Positions 1 through 5,590 are shown, numbered from the stretch's first letter. The stretch: 8,771 nt of DNA from Planctomycetales bacterium (GCA_020050375.1 JAGVKR010000372.1:1-8771); one strand, 5' to 3'. Notes: generated by a model not told the origin, from the letters alone. A program made the numbers and translations.

Positions 1-225
1 GAATCGGTTCCACGGATTGCAATTCACGCGGCCGATGGTTTGCCGCTTTGACCCCGGCACCCGCCAGTCGTCGTTGACAAATTGTGTCGTGCGCCCCGCC
101 GCTCGCGTATGCGGACATTGATCTTTCCCTGTGCGGCAAAAAGAGCGAAAACGACACTATTGCAAAGCGGCTTCGTCCGGTTCTTCCGCCGACTTTCGAT
201 GTGGCGTCTTCTCTGGAGCGCGGTC
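1..225. other. Upstream non-coding stretch, possibly with the tail of an upstream gene
   Basis: I see no confident gene here. Frame 1 is open from the window edge to a TGA at 49-51, which could be the last 16 codons of an upstream gene, but it is too short to judge. A perfect TTGACA sits at 74-79, with no convincing -10 hexamer 16-18 bp downstream. The reading frame of the next gene stays open back to an ATG at 82. The 48 extra residues that start would add are Arg-rich, look unlike coding sequence and would push the signal peptide inward, so I treat this stretch as leader. Confidence 0.4.
215..218 (+). promoter_or_regulatory. Ribosome binding site that fixes the start at 226
   Basis: GGAG lies 7 nt before the ATG at 226. 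The alternative in-frame ATGs at 82 and 199 have no purine-rich box at a workable distance. This site, together with the compact signal peptide that begins at 226, decides the start. Confidence 0.55.
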
Positions 226-1398
226 ATGCCCTCAGCCTCAGCCTGGAAATCGGCGATTGTCTGCGGATCGTGCCTGGCCTGCCTGTCGGCGGGCTTCGTC
301 CAGGCTCAATCGCGATCCGCGCAGACAGGCTCGAAGTCGGCGACGACCGATAGCAAAGGATCGCGAACGAGCACGAAGTCGCGCGCGACCGGCGACCGGA
401 AGCGCCCCACCACGCTGATTGTGATGGAACTGGTCACCGGCGACGAAGGCCCCGGAATTCGCGCCCAGCGCTGGACGCAGCTTCTCGAGAAGCTCGATCT
501 GACGCTCACCATTCGCCGGGCAACACCCAAAGATAAGCTCGGCGTCACCGAAAAAAAAACGGGCGAGGAACTGCGGCAGGTGTATCTCGTCGGGCGACTC
601 GATCCCAGCGGTCGATTGCTGTTCGGCGAACGCACATTCACCGAAAACGACGCCGACAAACTTTCCAGGTGGCTCGACGAGTTGCGCGAGTTCGGTTCCC
701 AGGGAACGCCCGCGGGACGTCCTGCCTGGGGGCTGACAAAACAGCAGTTCGAAGAGATTCACGCGGCATTGGCCAAGCCGCTCGCGTCCGATCCGCTCGA
801 TGGCGAGCTGACGGCCGCGCTCAAGCTCTTCGAATTGCCGGCCGATTTGCCGATTCGACTCACGGAGTCCGCCGCGGCCCGGCTCAAGGAACGGGACGAA
901 ACGAAGGTGAGCCAATCGCTCAAGGGGATCAGCCAGGGGACGGCTCTCGCGGCGATGCTCTCGGAACACGGTCTGGGTTTCTTTCCCCGGCGACTTCCCA
1001 ACGGGTCGATCCAGTTGACGGTGGATGTGCTCGGCAAACTCCCCGATCCCTGGCAGGTCGGATGGCCGCTCGAGCAGGCCGGGCCCGCGGTCGCTCCCCG
1101 GCTGTTTTCGTTCACGCCGATCGATCTCGAGGAGATCGAGCTCGACGCCGTACTCGATGCGGCGGTCGATTTCATCGGCATGCCGATTCTCGTCGATCGC
1201 GGAGCGCTGGCTGCCAAGGAAATCGACCTCTCGCAGATCAAAGTCTCGCATCCGCCGAAGCGCACCACCTGGGGGCTCGCCCTGCGGACGCTACTTGCAC
1301 AGGCAAAGACGAAATTCGAGTTGCTCTGCGACGAATCGGGGCATCCCTTTTTGTGGGTGACGCCGATCAGCGCGCCGCGTCGGCCGCAAAATAACTGA
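226..1398 (+). CDS. Exported protein of unknown function with two STN-like repeats
   Basis: This is a 390-residue protein that I do not recognise as a named family. Residues 1-28 form a signal peptide: Lys8, a hydrophobic core IVCGSCLACLSAGF, and a likely cleavage site after VQA. A Ser/Thr/Lys-rich linker (about 29-60) follows, then an alpha/beta region. Two stretches near residues 207-268 and 317-379 share one layout: a proline plus short strand (LPIRLT and MPILVD), an Ala-rich helix, a VS step, a helix starting T-A-L or W-G-L-A-L, a strand, then a Gly turn and a closing strand. The pattern resembles the STN (secretin/TonB N-terminal) fold, so the protein is probably periplasmic and may bind protein or envelope components. 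The fold assignment is inference. The frame also opens at 82 and 199; I chose 226 for its GGAG box and signal peptide. The gene stands alone, 170 bp before the next start. Confidence 0.8.
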   Translation: MPSASAWKSAIVCGSCLACLSAGFVQAQSRSAQTGSKSATTDSKGSRTSTKSRATGDRKRPTTLIVMELVTGDEGPGIRAQRWTQLLEKLDLTLTIRRATPKDKLGVTEKKTGEELRQVYLVGRLDPSGRLLFGERTFTENDADKLSRWLDELREFGSQGTPAGRPAWGLTKQQFEEIHAALAKPLASDPLDGELTAALKLFELPADLPIRLTESAAARLKERDETKVSQSLKGISQGTALAAMLSEHGLGFFPRRLPNGSIQLTVDVLGKLPDPWQVGWPLEQAGPAVAPRLFSFTPIDLEEIELDAVLDAAVDFIGMPILVDRGALAAKEIDLSQIKVSHPPKRTTWGLALRTLLAQAKTKFELLCDESGHPFLWVTPISAPRRPQNN

Positions 1399-1531
1399 AT
1401 GAGCGTGCAAACGCGAAGAGACCAGTCCGCCGGAAGTGGATCACGCGCGCGTTGAGTTGCATGTGACGGCGATGACTGATGCTTGACGATTCGCTACGCT
1501 CAGTACCAAATGCGAAAGCCACCAGGTCGCC

Positions 1532-1559
1532 AAGCCTCAAGTCCCAAGCCTCAAGCCTT
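1532..1559 (+). repeat. Four-unit degenerate heptamer array before the first ThDP gene
   Basis: Four head-to-tail 7-bp units run without gaps: AAGCCTC (1532), AAGTCCC (1539), AAGCCTC (1546) and AAGCCTT (1553). The array ends 9 nt before the ATG at 1569. An in-frame ATG at 1479 would read through it, giving a Ser/Leu/Gln-rich leader of low complexity. The remainder of the 1399-1568 gap shows no gene and no clear terminator. Confidence 0.75.
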
Positions 1560-1568
1560 CTGCCTGCC

Positions 1569-2051
1569 ATGATCACCGGACCGGAAATCGTGACCGAGCT
1601 GAAACGGATGGGAATCACGCACGTCGTGTGGCTCCCCGACAGTACGCTCGGACAGTGGGAACAGGCGCTGTCGTCGACCAATGGGCTACGGCTGATCCGC
1701 GTTTGCCGCGAAGGGGAAGCCTGGGCGATCGCGATGGGACTGCATCTCGGCGGAGCGCGCCCCCTGGTGATGATCCAATGCACGGGGCTCTTTGAATCGG
1801 GCGATTCTCTGCGAAACGCGATCTTCGACTACGGAGTGCCGCTGTTTGCGGTCATCGGTTATCGCAGTTCGCTGAATCTCTCGGCGACCGACTCGGCACG
1901 AACCTTCACCGAGCCGAATCTCAAGTCGTGGGGTCTCGATTACCGAATCGTCGACGCACCGGTCAAACTCCCGGAGCTGGCCGCGTATTACAATTCGTGC
2001 CAGGCGAGCCGCCGCCCCGGCGTTGTTCTGATTGGCGAAGGGAAGATGTAG
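1569..2051 (+). CDS. ThDP-dependent decarboxylase-type enzyme, N-terminal (Pyr domain) subunit
   Basis: This 160-residue protein matches the alpha (Pyr) half of two-subunit ThDP enzymes such as sulfopyruvate decarboxylase ComD and the N-terminal domain of phosphonopyruvate decarboxylase. Visible marks are an N-terminal helix then VVWLPDS (19-25), and REGEAWAIAMGLHLGG (47-62). Glu48 of that motif corresponds to the Glu that activates the ThDP aminopyrimidine. These are followed by RPLVMIQCTGL (64-74) and a strand PLFAVIGYRS (91-100). Pyr domains form the active site together with a PP domain, and the next gene supplies one. I chose ATG 1569 over 1479 because the family begins with this helix and the extra 30 residues are translated repeat. 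No Shine-Dalgarno box is visible. The substrate is not readable: no PEP mutase, transaminase or coenzyme M gene lies in the window. The family call is strong; the reaction is unknown. Confidence 0.87.
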   Translation: MITGPEIVTELKRMGITHVVWLPDSTLGQWEQALSSTNGLRLIRVCREGEAWAIAMGLHLGGARPLVMIQCTGLFESGDSLRNAIFDYGVPLFAVIGYRSSLNLSATDSARTFTEPNLKSWGLDYRIVDAPVKLPELAAYYNSCQASRRPGVVLIGEGKM

Positions 2052-2135
2052 AGAGAACGACTGCGTGGTGAAGCACGGTGATCCGTATCGTGGACAGACA
2101 AGCCCGGCAAATTAAGACGGAGAGAGGGGGAGAAT

Positions 2136-2192
2136 GGGAGACGGAGAGTGAAAGAGATTTTCGTTGCATATCTCTCGTTCTCTTCATCTCCC
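2136..2192 (+). repeat. Imperfect inverted repeat (purine/pyrimidine hairpin)
   Basis: A 23-nt purine-rich arm (2136-2158) and a pyrimidine-rich arm (2170-2192) are complementary at 17 positions plus two G-U pairs, across an 11-nt loop (2159-2169). GGGAGA/TCTCCC closes the base and AGAGAT/ATCTCT the top. The right arm ends exactly where the heptamer array begins at 2193. GACGGAGAG occurs twice just upstream and within the left arm (2116-2124 and 2140-2148), and 38 of 42 bases in 2116-2157 are purines. Confidence 0.65.
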
Positions 2193-2297
2193 TGACCCCT
2201 GAATCCTGACCCCCGAATCCTGAATCCTGAATCCTGAATCCTGACCCCCGAATCCCGAATCCTGAATCCTGAATCCCAAATCCCGAATCCCGAATCC
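2193..2297 (+). repeat. Fifteen-unit heptamer tandem array, consensus YGAATCC
   Basis: There are exactly 15 consecutive 7-bp units with substitutions but no indels. Seven read TGAATCC or vary from it only at the first base in further copies (CGAATCC), three read TGACCCC (2193, 2207 and 2242) and one reads CAAATCC (2277). The last unit ends at 2297, and one more 7-nt stretch (TTCCCCT) separates it from the ATG at 2305, so the start codon sits in register with the array. Heptameric tandem repeats are known from other bacteria, for example the STRR sequences of filamentous cyanobacteria; I cannot assign this one to a described family. Confidence 0.9.
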
Positions 2298-2304
2298 TTC
2301 CCCT

Positions 2305-2904
2305 ATGTCACGCATGCCGCTGCTGGAATCGCTGAAGGTTCTCCATGCCGTTCGCACCGACCGGCAGGTGGTTGTCCCGACGATGGGCGCGGCGCGGGAG
2401 TGGATGACGCTAGGCATCCACCCGCTCGATCTCGTCTATGCCCCCTCGGCGATGGGGCAGGCGCCGCTGTTGGGGTTGGGGATCGCCATCGCGCAGCCCG
2501 ACCGACAGGTGATTGTGATGAACGGCGACGGATGCATGCTGATGAATCTCGGTTGTCTGGTGACGATCACCGCCGCTGCCCCCCGTAATTTTGTGCTGAT
2601 CGTGTGCGACAATGCGGTGTACGAGGTGACCGGCCAGCAATTGACCGCCGCTGCCGAACCGGCCCGACCGGGGGCGCTCCCCGTTGACTACTGCCAGATC
2701 GCGCGCGGCAGCGGGTTTCGCGAGGTGCACGAGTTCGACCGACTGGAGGCCTGGAAGTCGGCGGTCGGCGGAGTTGTTGCCGCGCGCGGACCGACCTTTG
2801 TGGTCCTCAAGGTCGAGCCGGTGACGGGAGGAGCGGTGCCGAAATCACCCGCTCCGGCTCCGCAGCGGGCGATCGACTTCGCGAAGGCGCTTCAGAGCAC
2901 GTAG
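2305..2904 (+). CDS. ThDP-dependent decarboxylase-type enzyme, C-terminal (PP domain) subunit
   Basis: This 199-residue protein is the cofactor-binding half that partners the product of 1569-2051. The ThDP/Mg motif runs from GDG (74-76, in VMNGDGCMLMNLG) to DN (102-103, in IVCDNAVYEVTGQQ), with the usual spacing of about 27 residues. The DNxxYxxTGxQ form is typical of sulfopyruvate decarboxylase beta (ComE) and phosphonopyruvate decarboxylase. A Gly-rich segment (50-63, MGQAPLLGLGIAIA) precedes it, as in that family. The last 25 or so residues are Pro/Ala-rich. Fused relatives carry both domains in one chain; here they are separate genes 253 bp apart, with the hairpin and heptamer array between. 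ATG 2305 is the first start after an in-frame TGA at 2263, and no Shine-Dalgarno box precedes it. The substrate is unknown; decarboxylation of a 2-oxo acid is the best general guess. Confidence 0.88.
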   Translation: MSRMPLLESLKVLHAVRTDRQVVVPTMGAAREWMTLGIHPLDLVYAPSAMGQAPLLGLGIAIAQPDRQVIVMNGDGCMLMNLGCLVTITAAAPRNFVLIVCDNAVYEVTGQQLTAAAEPARPGALPVDYCQIARGSGFREVHEFDRLEAWKSAVGGVVAARGPTFVVLKVEPVTGGAVPKSPAPAPQRAIDFAKALQST

Positions 2905-2914
2905 GCGCCCGATG

Positions 2915-2939
2915 AACGCGCGAAGGCCAGTCGCGCGTT
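2915..2939 (+). terminator. Stem-loop after the ThDP genes, terminator-like
   Basis: A perfect 9-bp GC-rich stem, AACGCGCGA (2915-2923) with TCGCGCGTT (2931-2939), closes a 7-nt loop and begins 10 nt after the stop codon. No U tract follows directly; the nearest T run is at 2955-2957. It may act as a transcript end or a 3' stabiliser. A second small stem, CGTTA/TAACG (2936-2940 and 2947-2951), overlaps its right arm. Confidence 0.45.
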
Positions 2940-2957
2940 ACCTCGCTAACGCTCTTT

Positions 2958-3024
2958 GATGTTGCGCTATCTGTGAAGTGTCTTAACGACGACCCCTGCC
3001 GGCTTGTCTGTATAGCGCAACATC
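2958..3024. repeat. 13-bp perfect inverted repeat enclosing 41 bp, between convergent genes
   Basis: GATGTTGCGCTAT (2958-2970) and ATAGCGCAACATC (3012-3024) are exact reverse complements. After one mismatch, TT/AA (2955-2956 with 3026-3027) would pair further out. The element lies in the 148-bp gap between the plus-strand ThDP unit and the minus-strand transporter stop at 3053. It could be a bidirectional termination structure or a tiny mobile-element remnant. I see no target-site duplication and no open reading frame inside it. Confidence 0.6.
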
Positions 3025-3052
3025 TAAACGCACGCTTCGGGTTGTGATGACA

Positions 3053-4663
3053 TCACCCGGCGGTTGCCTTCGCGGCAATCACACCGAGGTCCTGCATCAG
3101 TTTGTAGGCGGCGACGGTGGCGACGCACCAGAAGAAGATGCCGACGAGGATCAGCCCGATCCGGACGGCCCAGTTCGGCCTGAGCGCTTTGGGAAGCAGC
3201 ACGGAATTCAGCACGACGACGTGCCAGCAACTGAAGCCGAGGGCGAAGTTGTAGATGCTCGTCGCCACTTTGATCAGCGTCCCGGGACTGGGGACGAACG
3301 CCAGCATGACGATGGCGAACAGGGCATAACACGACAGAACGCCGAAGTAGACGTTCTTGATCTTGGATGGGTCGAGGCTGTGCAACCGTTTACTGGCCGT
3401 CCAGAACACATCGACCCAGCGACGAACGAAGCCGTCGATCGTCGAAGCCATGCTCGGGGCCAGCACGACGAATCCGCAGAAGAGGGTCATGTACCAGAGA
3501 AACTGACCGATTTCGCCGCCCGCCCGCTCACGGACTCCGTTGGCGGTCATGACCGAGATTGTCCAGTCGCTGCCGGGATCGGAGCCGCGCTTCAGGAATT
3601 CGACCGAGAGCATGCTGGGGAGCGCCAAACCGAAAAAGCAGGCGGGCGCCCAGACGAACGCCTGATCGCGGACCACGTGCTGATACCAGCGCTTCCAGCG
3701 TGGCAATGAGACGCTGTCAGGAATGAACACCGTTCCCACGTGCGAGAGCTGTATGTTCTGGCTGCCAACCAGGCTGGGAATCGCTCCCACGTGCGAGCCC
3801 ATCCCCCAGCCCTGATCGCGCGTGTAATTGCTGATCGGCGTATTCGACAATCCCCCCTGTCCGGAAATGGCGATCAACCCCGAAAGAAACGCCGCCATCG
3901 ACAAGTCGATCTCGGGGATCCCGCGCCCCTCCCACAGTGAGAGAAACAGGTTGTCGAGCTCTCCCGGCTTGCCCACCACCGGCATTTGCCCGAACTTGAA
4001 GAACCCGCTGAAAATCTCGACCCAGGTCGAAGCATGAGAGTAGAAAAAGGCCAGCACCAGCAGAAAGCCCATCACGAACACGATCTTGAACGTCATCACC
4101 GCCTTGAGCGAGTTGTACACCTTTCCGCCAAAGATCATCGGCAGCAGAGACAGCAAAAAAATGACCAGCGACAGTCCGCGGAGCATCCATCCGTGTTCGA
4201 CCGGATCGGGGATCTTGCCCAGGTACATCGTGACCAAAGGGGTTGCAGCGCTCGCCGCGAGATACGGAAACACCGTGCCAAAATCGAGGGCGAGGTAAAC
4301 GACGACCCAGAGCATCGGCCCCGGCAGCGTCCGGCACTTTCCGGTGAAGATCGGCTCCCCGGTGTACAGCGTGTAACGGCTGATTTCGACGTTGTAGAGC
4401 ATCTGTCCGAGGATGCTGAGCGTCGCCAGCCAGAGCAGGCCGCCGCCGTAGATTGCCGTCACCTTCGGCCCGAGCAACCACTCGCCGCCACCGATGGCGG
4501 CCCCCCCCATCAAAAGGCCGGGGCCGAGAAAGTGCCACAGATTCTTCACCTGGAAGACAGGCGCGTCGGGCAATTCGGCGACGTTCCATTGCGGCATCGC
4601 CTGGGAACCGGGATGCGGAGCTCGAAGAGGAGCGCTCGGAGCAGCTTGGATGGTCGCGGCCAT
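3053..4663 (-). CDS. Nramp-family-like membrane transporter with altered substrate site
   Basis: This is a 536-residue multi-span inner-membrane protein. Hydrophobic stretches, roughly 44-64, 70-90, 116-146, 161-178, 187-208, 255-270, 335-352, 385-405, 438-457, 465-490 and 500-522, suggest about 11 helices. GPGLLMGGAAIGGGEW (47-62) aligns with the TM1 motif of Nramp/MntH proteins (GPxx...DPGN), but D-P-G-N reads G58-G59-G60-E61. TM6 should carry the MPH motif; instead it runs through ISGQGGLSNTPISNY (266-280) and RDQGWGMGS (282-290). True Nramp proteins co-transport Mn2+ or Fe2+ with protons; with the coordinating Asp, Asn and Met missing, substrate and coupling here are open. The form resembles an uncharacterised Nramp-like branch I recall from bacteria. 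The protein is longer than typical MntH (about 410), from an N-terminal cytosolic tail and loops near 211-252 and 300-335. A GAGG box lies 12 nt before the start, rather far. The universal stress gene lies 117 bp upstream on the same strand. Confidence 0.82.
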   Translation of the reverse strand: MAATIQAAPSAPLRAPHPGSQAMPQWNVAELPDAPVFQVKNLWHFLGPGLLMGGAAIGGGEWLLGPKVTAIYGGGLLWLATLSILGQMLYNVEISRYTLYTGEPIFTGKCRTLPGPMLWVVVYLALDFGTVFPYLAASAATPLVTMYLGKIPDPVEHGWMLRGLSLVIFLLSLLPMIFGGKVYNSLKAVMTFKIVFVMGFLLVLAFFYSHASTWVEIFSGFFKFGQMPVVGKPGELDNLFLSLWEGRGIPEIDLSMAAFLSGLIAISGQGGLSNTPISNYTRDQGWGMGSHVGAIPSLVGSQNIQLSHVGTVFIPDSVSLPRWKRWYQHVVRDQAFVWAPACFFGLALPSMLSVEFLKRGSDPGSDWTISVMTANGVRERAGGEIGQFLWYMTLFCGFVVLAPSMASTIDGFVRRWVDVFWTASKRLHSLDPSKIKNVYFGVLSCYALFAIVMLAFVPSPGTLIKVATSIYNFALGFSCWHVVVLNSVLLPKALRPNWAVRIGLILVGIFFWCVATVAAYKLMQDLGVIAAKATAG

Positions 4664-4682
4664 GTCGATCAGGTTCCTCGAT

Positions 4683-4747
4683 GCAGATCGCAGCGGAGAT
4701 CAAAGTCGATCGGCGGTTCCGCCGAACGAGCGGGCTGGCCGATCTGC
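4683..4747 (-). other. Structured spacer between the stress-protein and transporter genes
   Basis: An 8-bp perfect inverted repeat (GCAGATCG at 4683-4690, CGATCTGC at 4740-4747) encloses a compact GC hairpin, CGGCGG (4711-4716) and CCGCCG (4719-4724). In the minus-strand transcript this fold would sit about 20 nt before the transporter start. It might dampen read-through or protect the mRNA, but the role is a guess. No promoter stands out in this 117-bp gap. Confidence 0.35.
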
Positions 4748-4780
4748 GGGCACGCGCCGCGAATCGTCACGCACAACGCG

Positions 4781-5245
4781 TCAGGGAGTCACGAACTCGT
4801 GCTCGCCGGAACGGACCGTCAAAACCGGGCAGGGAGCCGAGCGGACGATCTTTTCGGCGACCGAGCCGAGCAGGATGTGCGCCAGAGCCCCCCGGCCATG
4901 CGTCCCGACGATGAGCAGGTCGACATCTTCCTCGCCGGCCGCCTTCGCAATTTCTGCCGAAGGATTGCCGTGAACCAATAGCACCCGCGCCTGCGACAAG
5001 CCGGCAGCCGCCAGCACCTGTTCGCATTGCACGCGGGCGTGCTTTTCCTGAATCTCGGGCAGATTCGGGGGAAAATACCCTTCCGCCACCGGCGGAAGTT
5101 GCGACAGGAAGTCAGGTTTCTCCAGCACGTGGCACAAAACCACTTCGGCGCTGAACGCCTTGCTGAAGGCCGCCGCGTACTGCAACGCCACCTGCGAATG
5201 TTTACTGAAATCGGTCGCGACGAGGATTCGTTTGAGGTCGATCAT
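4781..5245 (-). CDS. Universal stress protein, UspA family, ATP-binding type
   Basis: This is a 154-residue single-domain cytoplasmic protein of normal family length. It opens with KRILVATDFSKHS (5-17), the first strand and loop that contacts adenine, and has AEVVLCHVLEKP (33-44) as the second strand. It ends with LLIVGTHGRGALAHILLGS (110-128), matching the Gx2Gx9G(S/T) nucleotide motif with G114, G117, G127 and S128, followed by CPVLTVR (139-145). The intact motif predicts ATP binding as in MJ0577-like proteins, not the non-binding E. coli UspA type. Such proteins act as stress or energy-state sensors, and some sit beside transporters and modulate them. Here the transporter gene follows on the same strand, so a regulatory partnership is plausible but unproven. 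The frame also opens at 5275, but the family starts at MIDLKRILVATD. A 14-bp palindrome overlaps this start codon. Confidence 0.92.
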   Translation of the reverse strand: MIDLKRILVATDFSKHSQVALQYAAAFSKAFSAEVVLCHVLEKPDFLSQLPPVAEGYFPPNLPEIQEKHARVQCEQVLAAAGLSQARVLLVHGNPSAEIAKAAGEEDVDLLIVGTHGRGALAHILLGSVAEKIVRSAPCPVLTVRSGEHEFVTP

Positions 5246-5257
5246 AGAGCGCTCTAT
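5244..5257. promoter_or_regulatory. 14-bp perfect palindrome across the stress-protein start codon
   Basis: ATAGAGCGCTCTAT is its own reverse complement. On the minus strand its end overlaps the first bases of the ATG at 5245-5243, and it fills the space where a Shine-Dalgarno box would lie; the nearest purine box (GAGAGGG) is just beyond it. It could be an operator for a dimeric repressor or an RNA element controlling translation start. Confidence 0.45.
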
Positions 5258-5500
5258 CCCTCTCGATTCACACAAGCGAGGACGTCATTCCACCCCGGTT
5301 CCTGCGTCGGCGGAGATGTCCCCTGGCTGTGACGTTGGATGGCCATCGCTCCCTCTCGGCCGAGCACTCTACCATACCCGAACCGGAGGCGAATTCGCCA
5401 GTCTGCGGGCGGCCCCGGATTCCGAAATTGCAGACAGCGCGGTGTGCCTGCGGCAATTACTTGAGGGTGGTGCATTGACGACGCTTTCCGTGCACGCTTC
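5258..5500. other. Divergent intergenic region with palindromes, no gene seen
   Basis: The 345-bp gap between the minus-strand stress gene and the plus-strand toroid gene holds no convincing gene. Short open frames on both strands lack family features or good start sites. Two perfect palindromes lie here, CTCGGCCGAG (5355-5364) and GGCGAATTCGCC (5388-5399), with spaced inverted repeats GTCTGC/GCAGAC (5401-5406 and 5430-5435) and AATTGC/GCAATT (5426-5431 and 5453-5458). A weak minus-strand -10 candidate reads TATGGT (5376-5371), without a good -35 box. Confidence 0.4.
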
Positions 5501-5529
5501 TTGACATCGACTTTAGGGACCAATAGCAT
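5501..5529 (+). promoter_or_regulatory. Sigma-70-type promoter for the toroid-ExbBD operon
   Basis: A perfect TTGACA (5501-5506) is separated by exactly 17 bp from TAGCAT (5524-5529), which keeps the important T, A and final AT of the -10 consensus. Transcription would start near 5536, leaving a leader of about 55 nt before the ATG at 5591. This is the best promoter match I found in the window. Confidence 0.6.
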
Positions 5530-5590
5530 TCAATGACTGACGCTCCTTCCCGCCTCGACTCTCTTCTTCACCCTCGGATTCGCGCAGTCA

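Noticed and set aside
74..79. TTGACA as a promoter for the first gene
   Set aside because: No acceptable -10 hexamer lies 16-18 bp downstream, so the hexamer alone is not enough.
238..1251. A 337-codon open frame on the minus strand opposite the first exported protein
   Set aside because: It is rich in Arg/Glu/Gly without domain features, and the plus strand has a signal peptide, ribosome site and repeated domain. It is a GC-rich antisense shadow.
2193..2297. CRISPR-like array
   Set aside because: Units are 7 bp, directly adjacent and without unique spacers; no cas gene is present.
2184..2417. A minus-strand frame coding a GFRIQDSG-type repeat peptide
   Set aside because: The repetitive peptide is just the heptamer array translated in reverse; it overlaps the array and the PP-subunit start and has no independent support.
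1569..2904. One fused ThDP enzyme broken by a frameshift or insertion
   Set aside because: Each half begins and ends at proper domain limits with its own ATG and stop, and two-subunit enzymes of this type are known. The gap holds repeats, not degraded coding sequence.
3044..3056. GTGATG-A-CATCAC palindrome at the transporter stop codon
   Set aside because: A one-base loop cannot form a hairpin and 6-bp arms are expected by chance; no other support.
3986..4981. A 331-codon plus-strand open frame opposite the transporter and stress-protein genes
   Set aside because: It spans two recognisable minus-strand genes and their spacer, is rich in charged residues, Gln and His, and shows no family motif.
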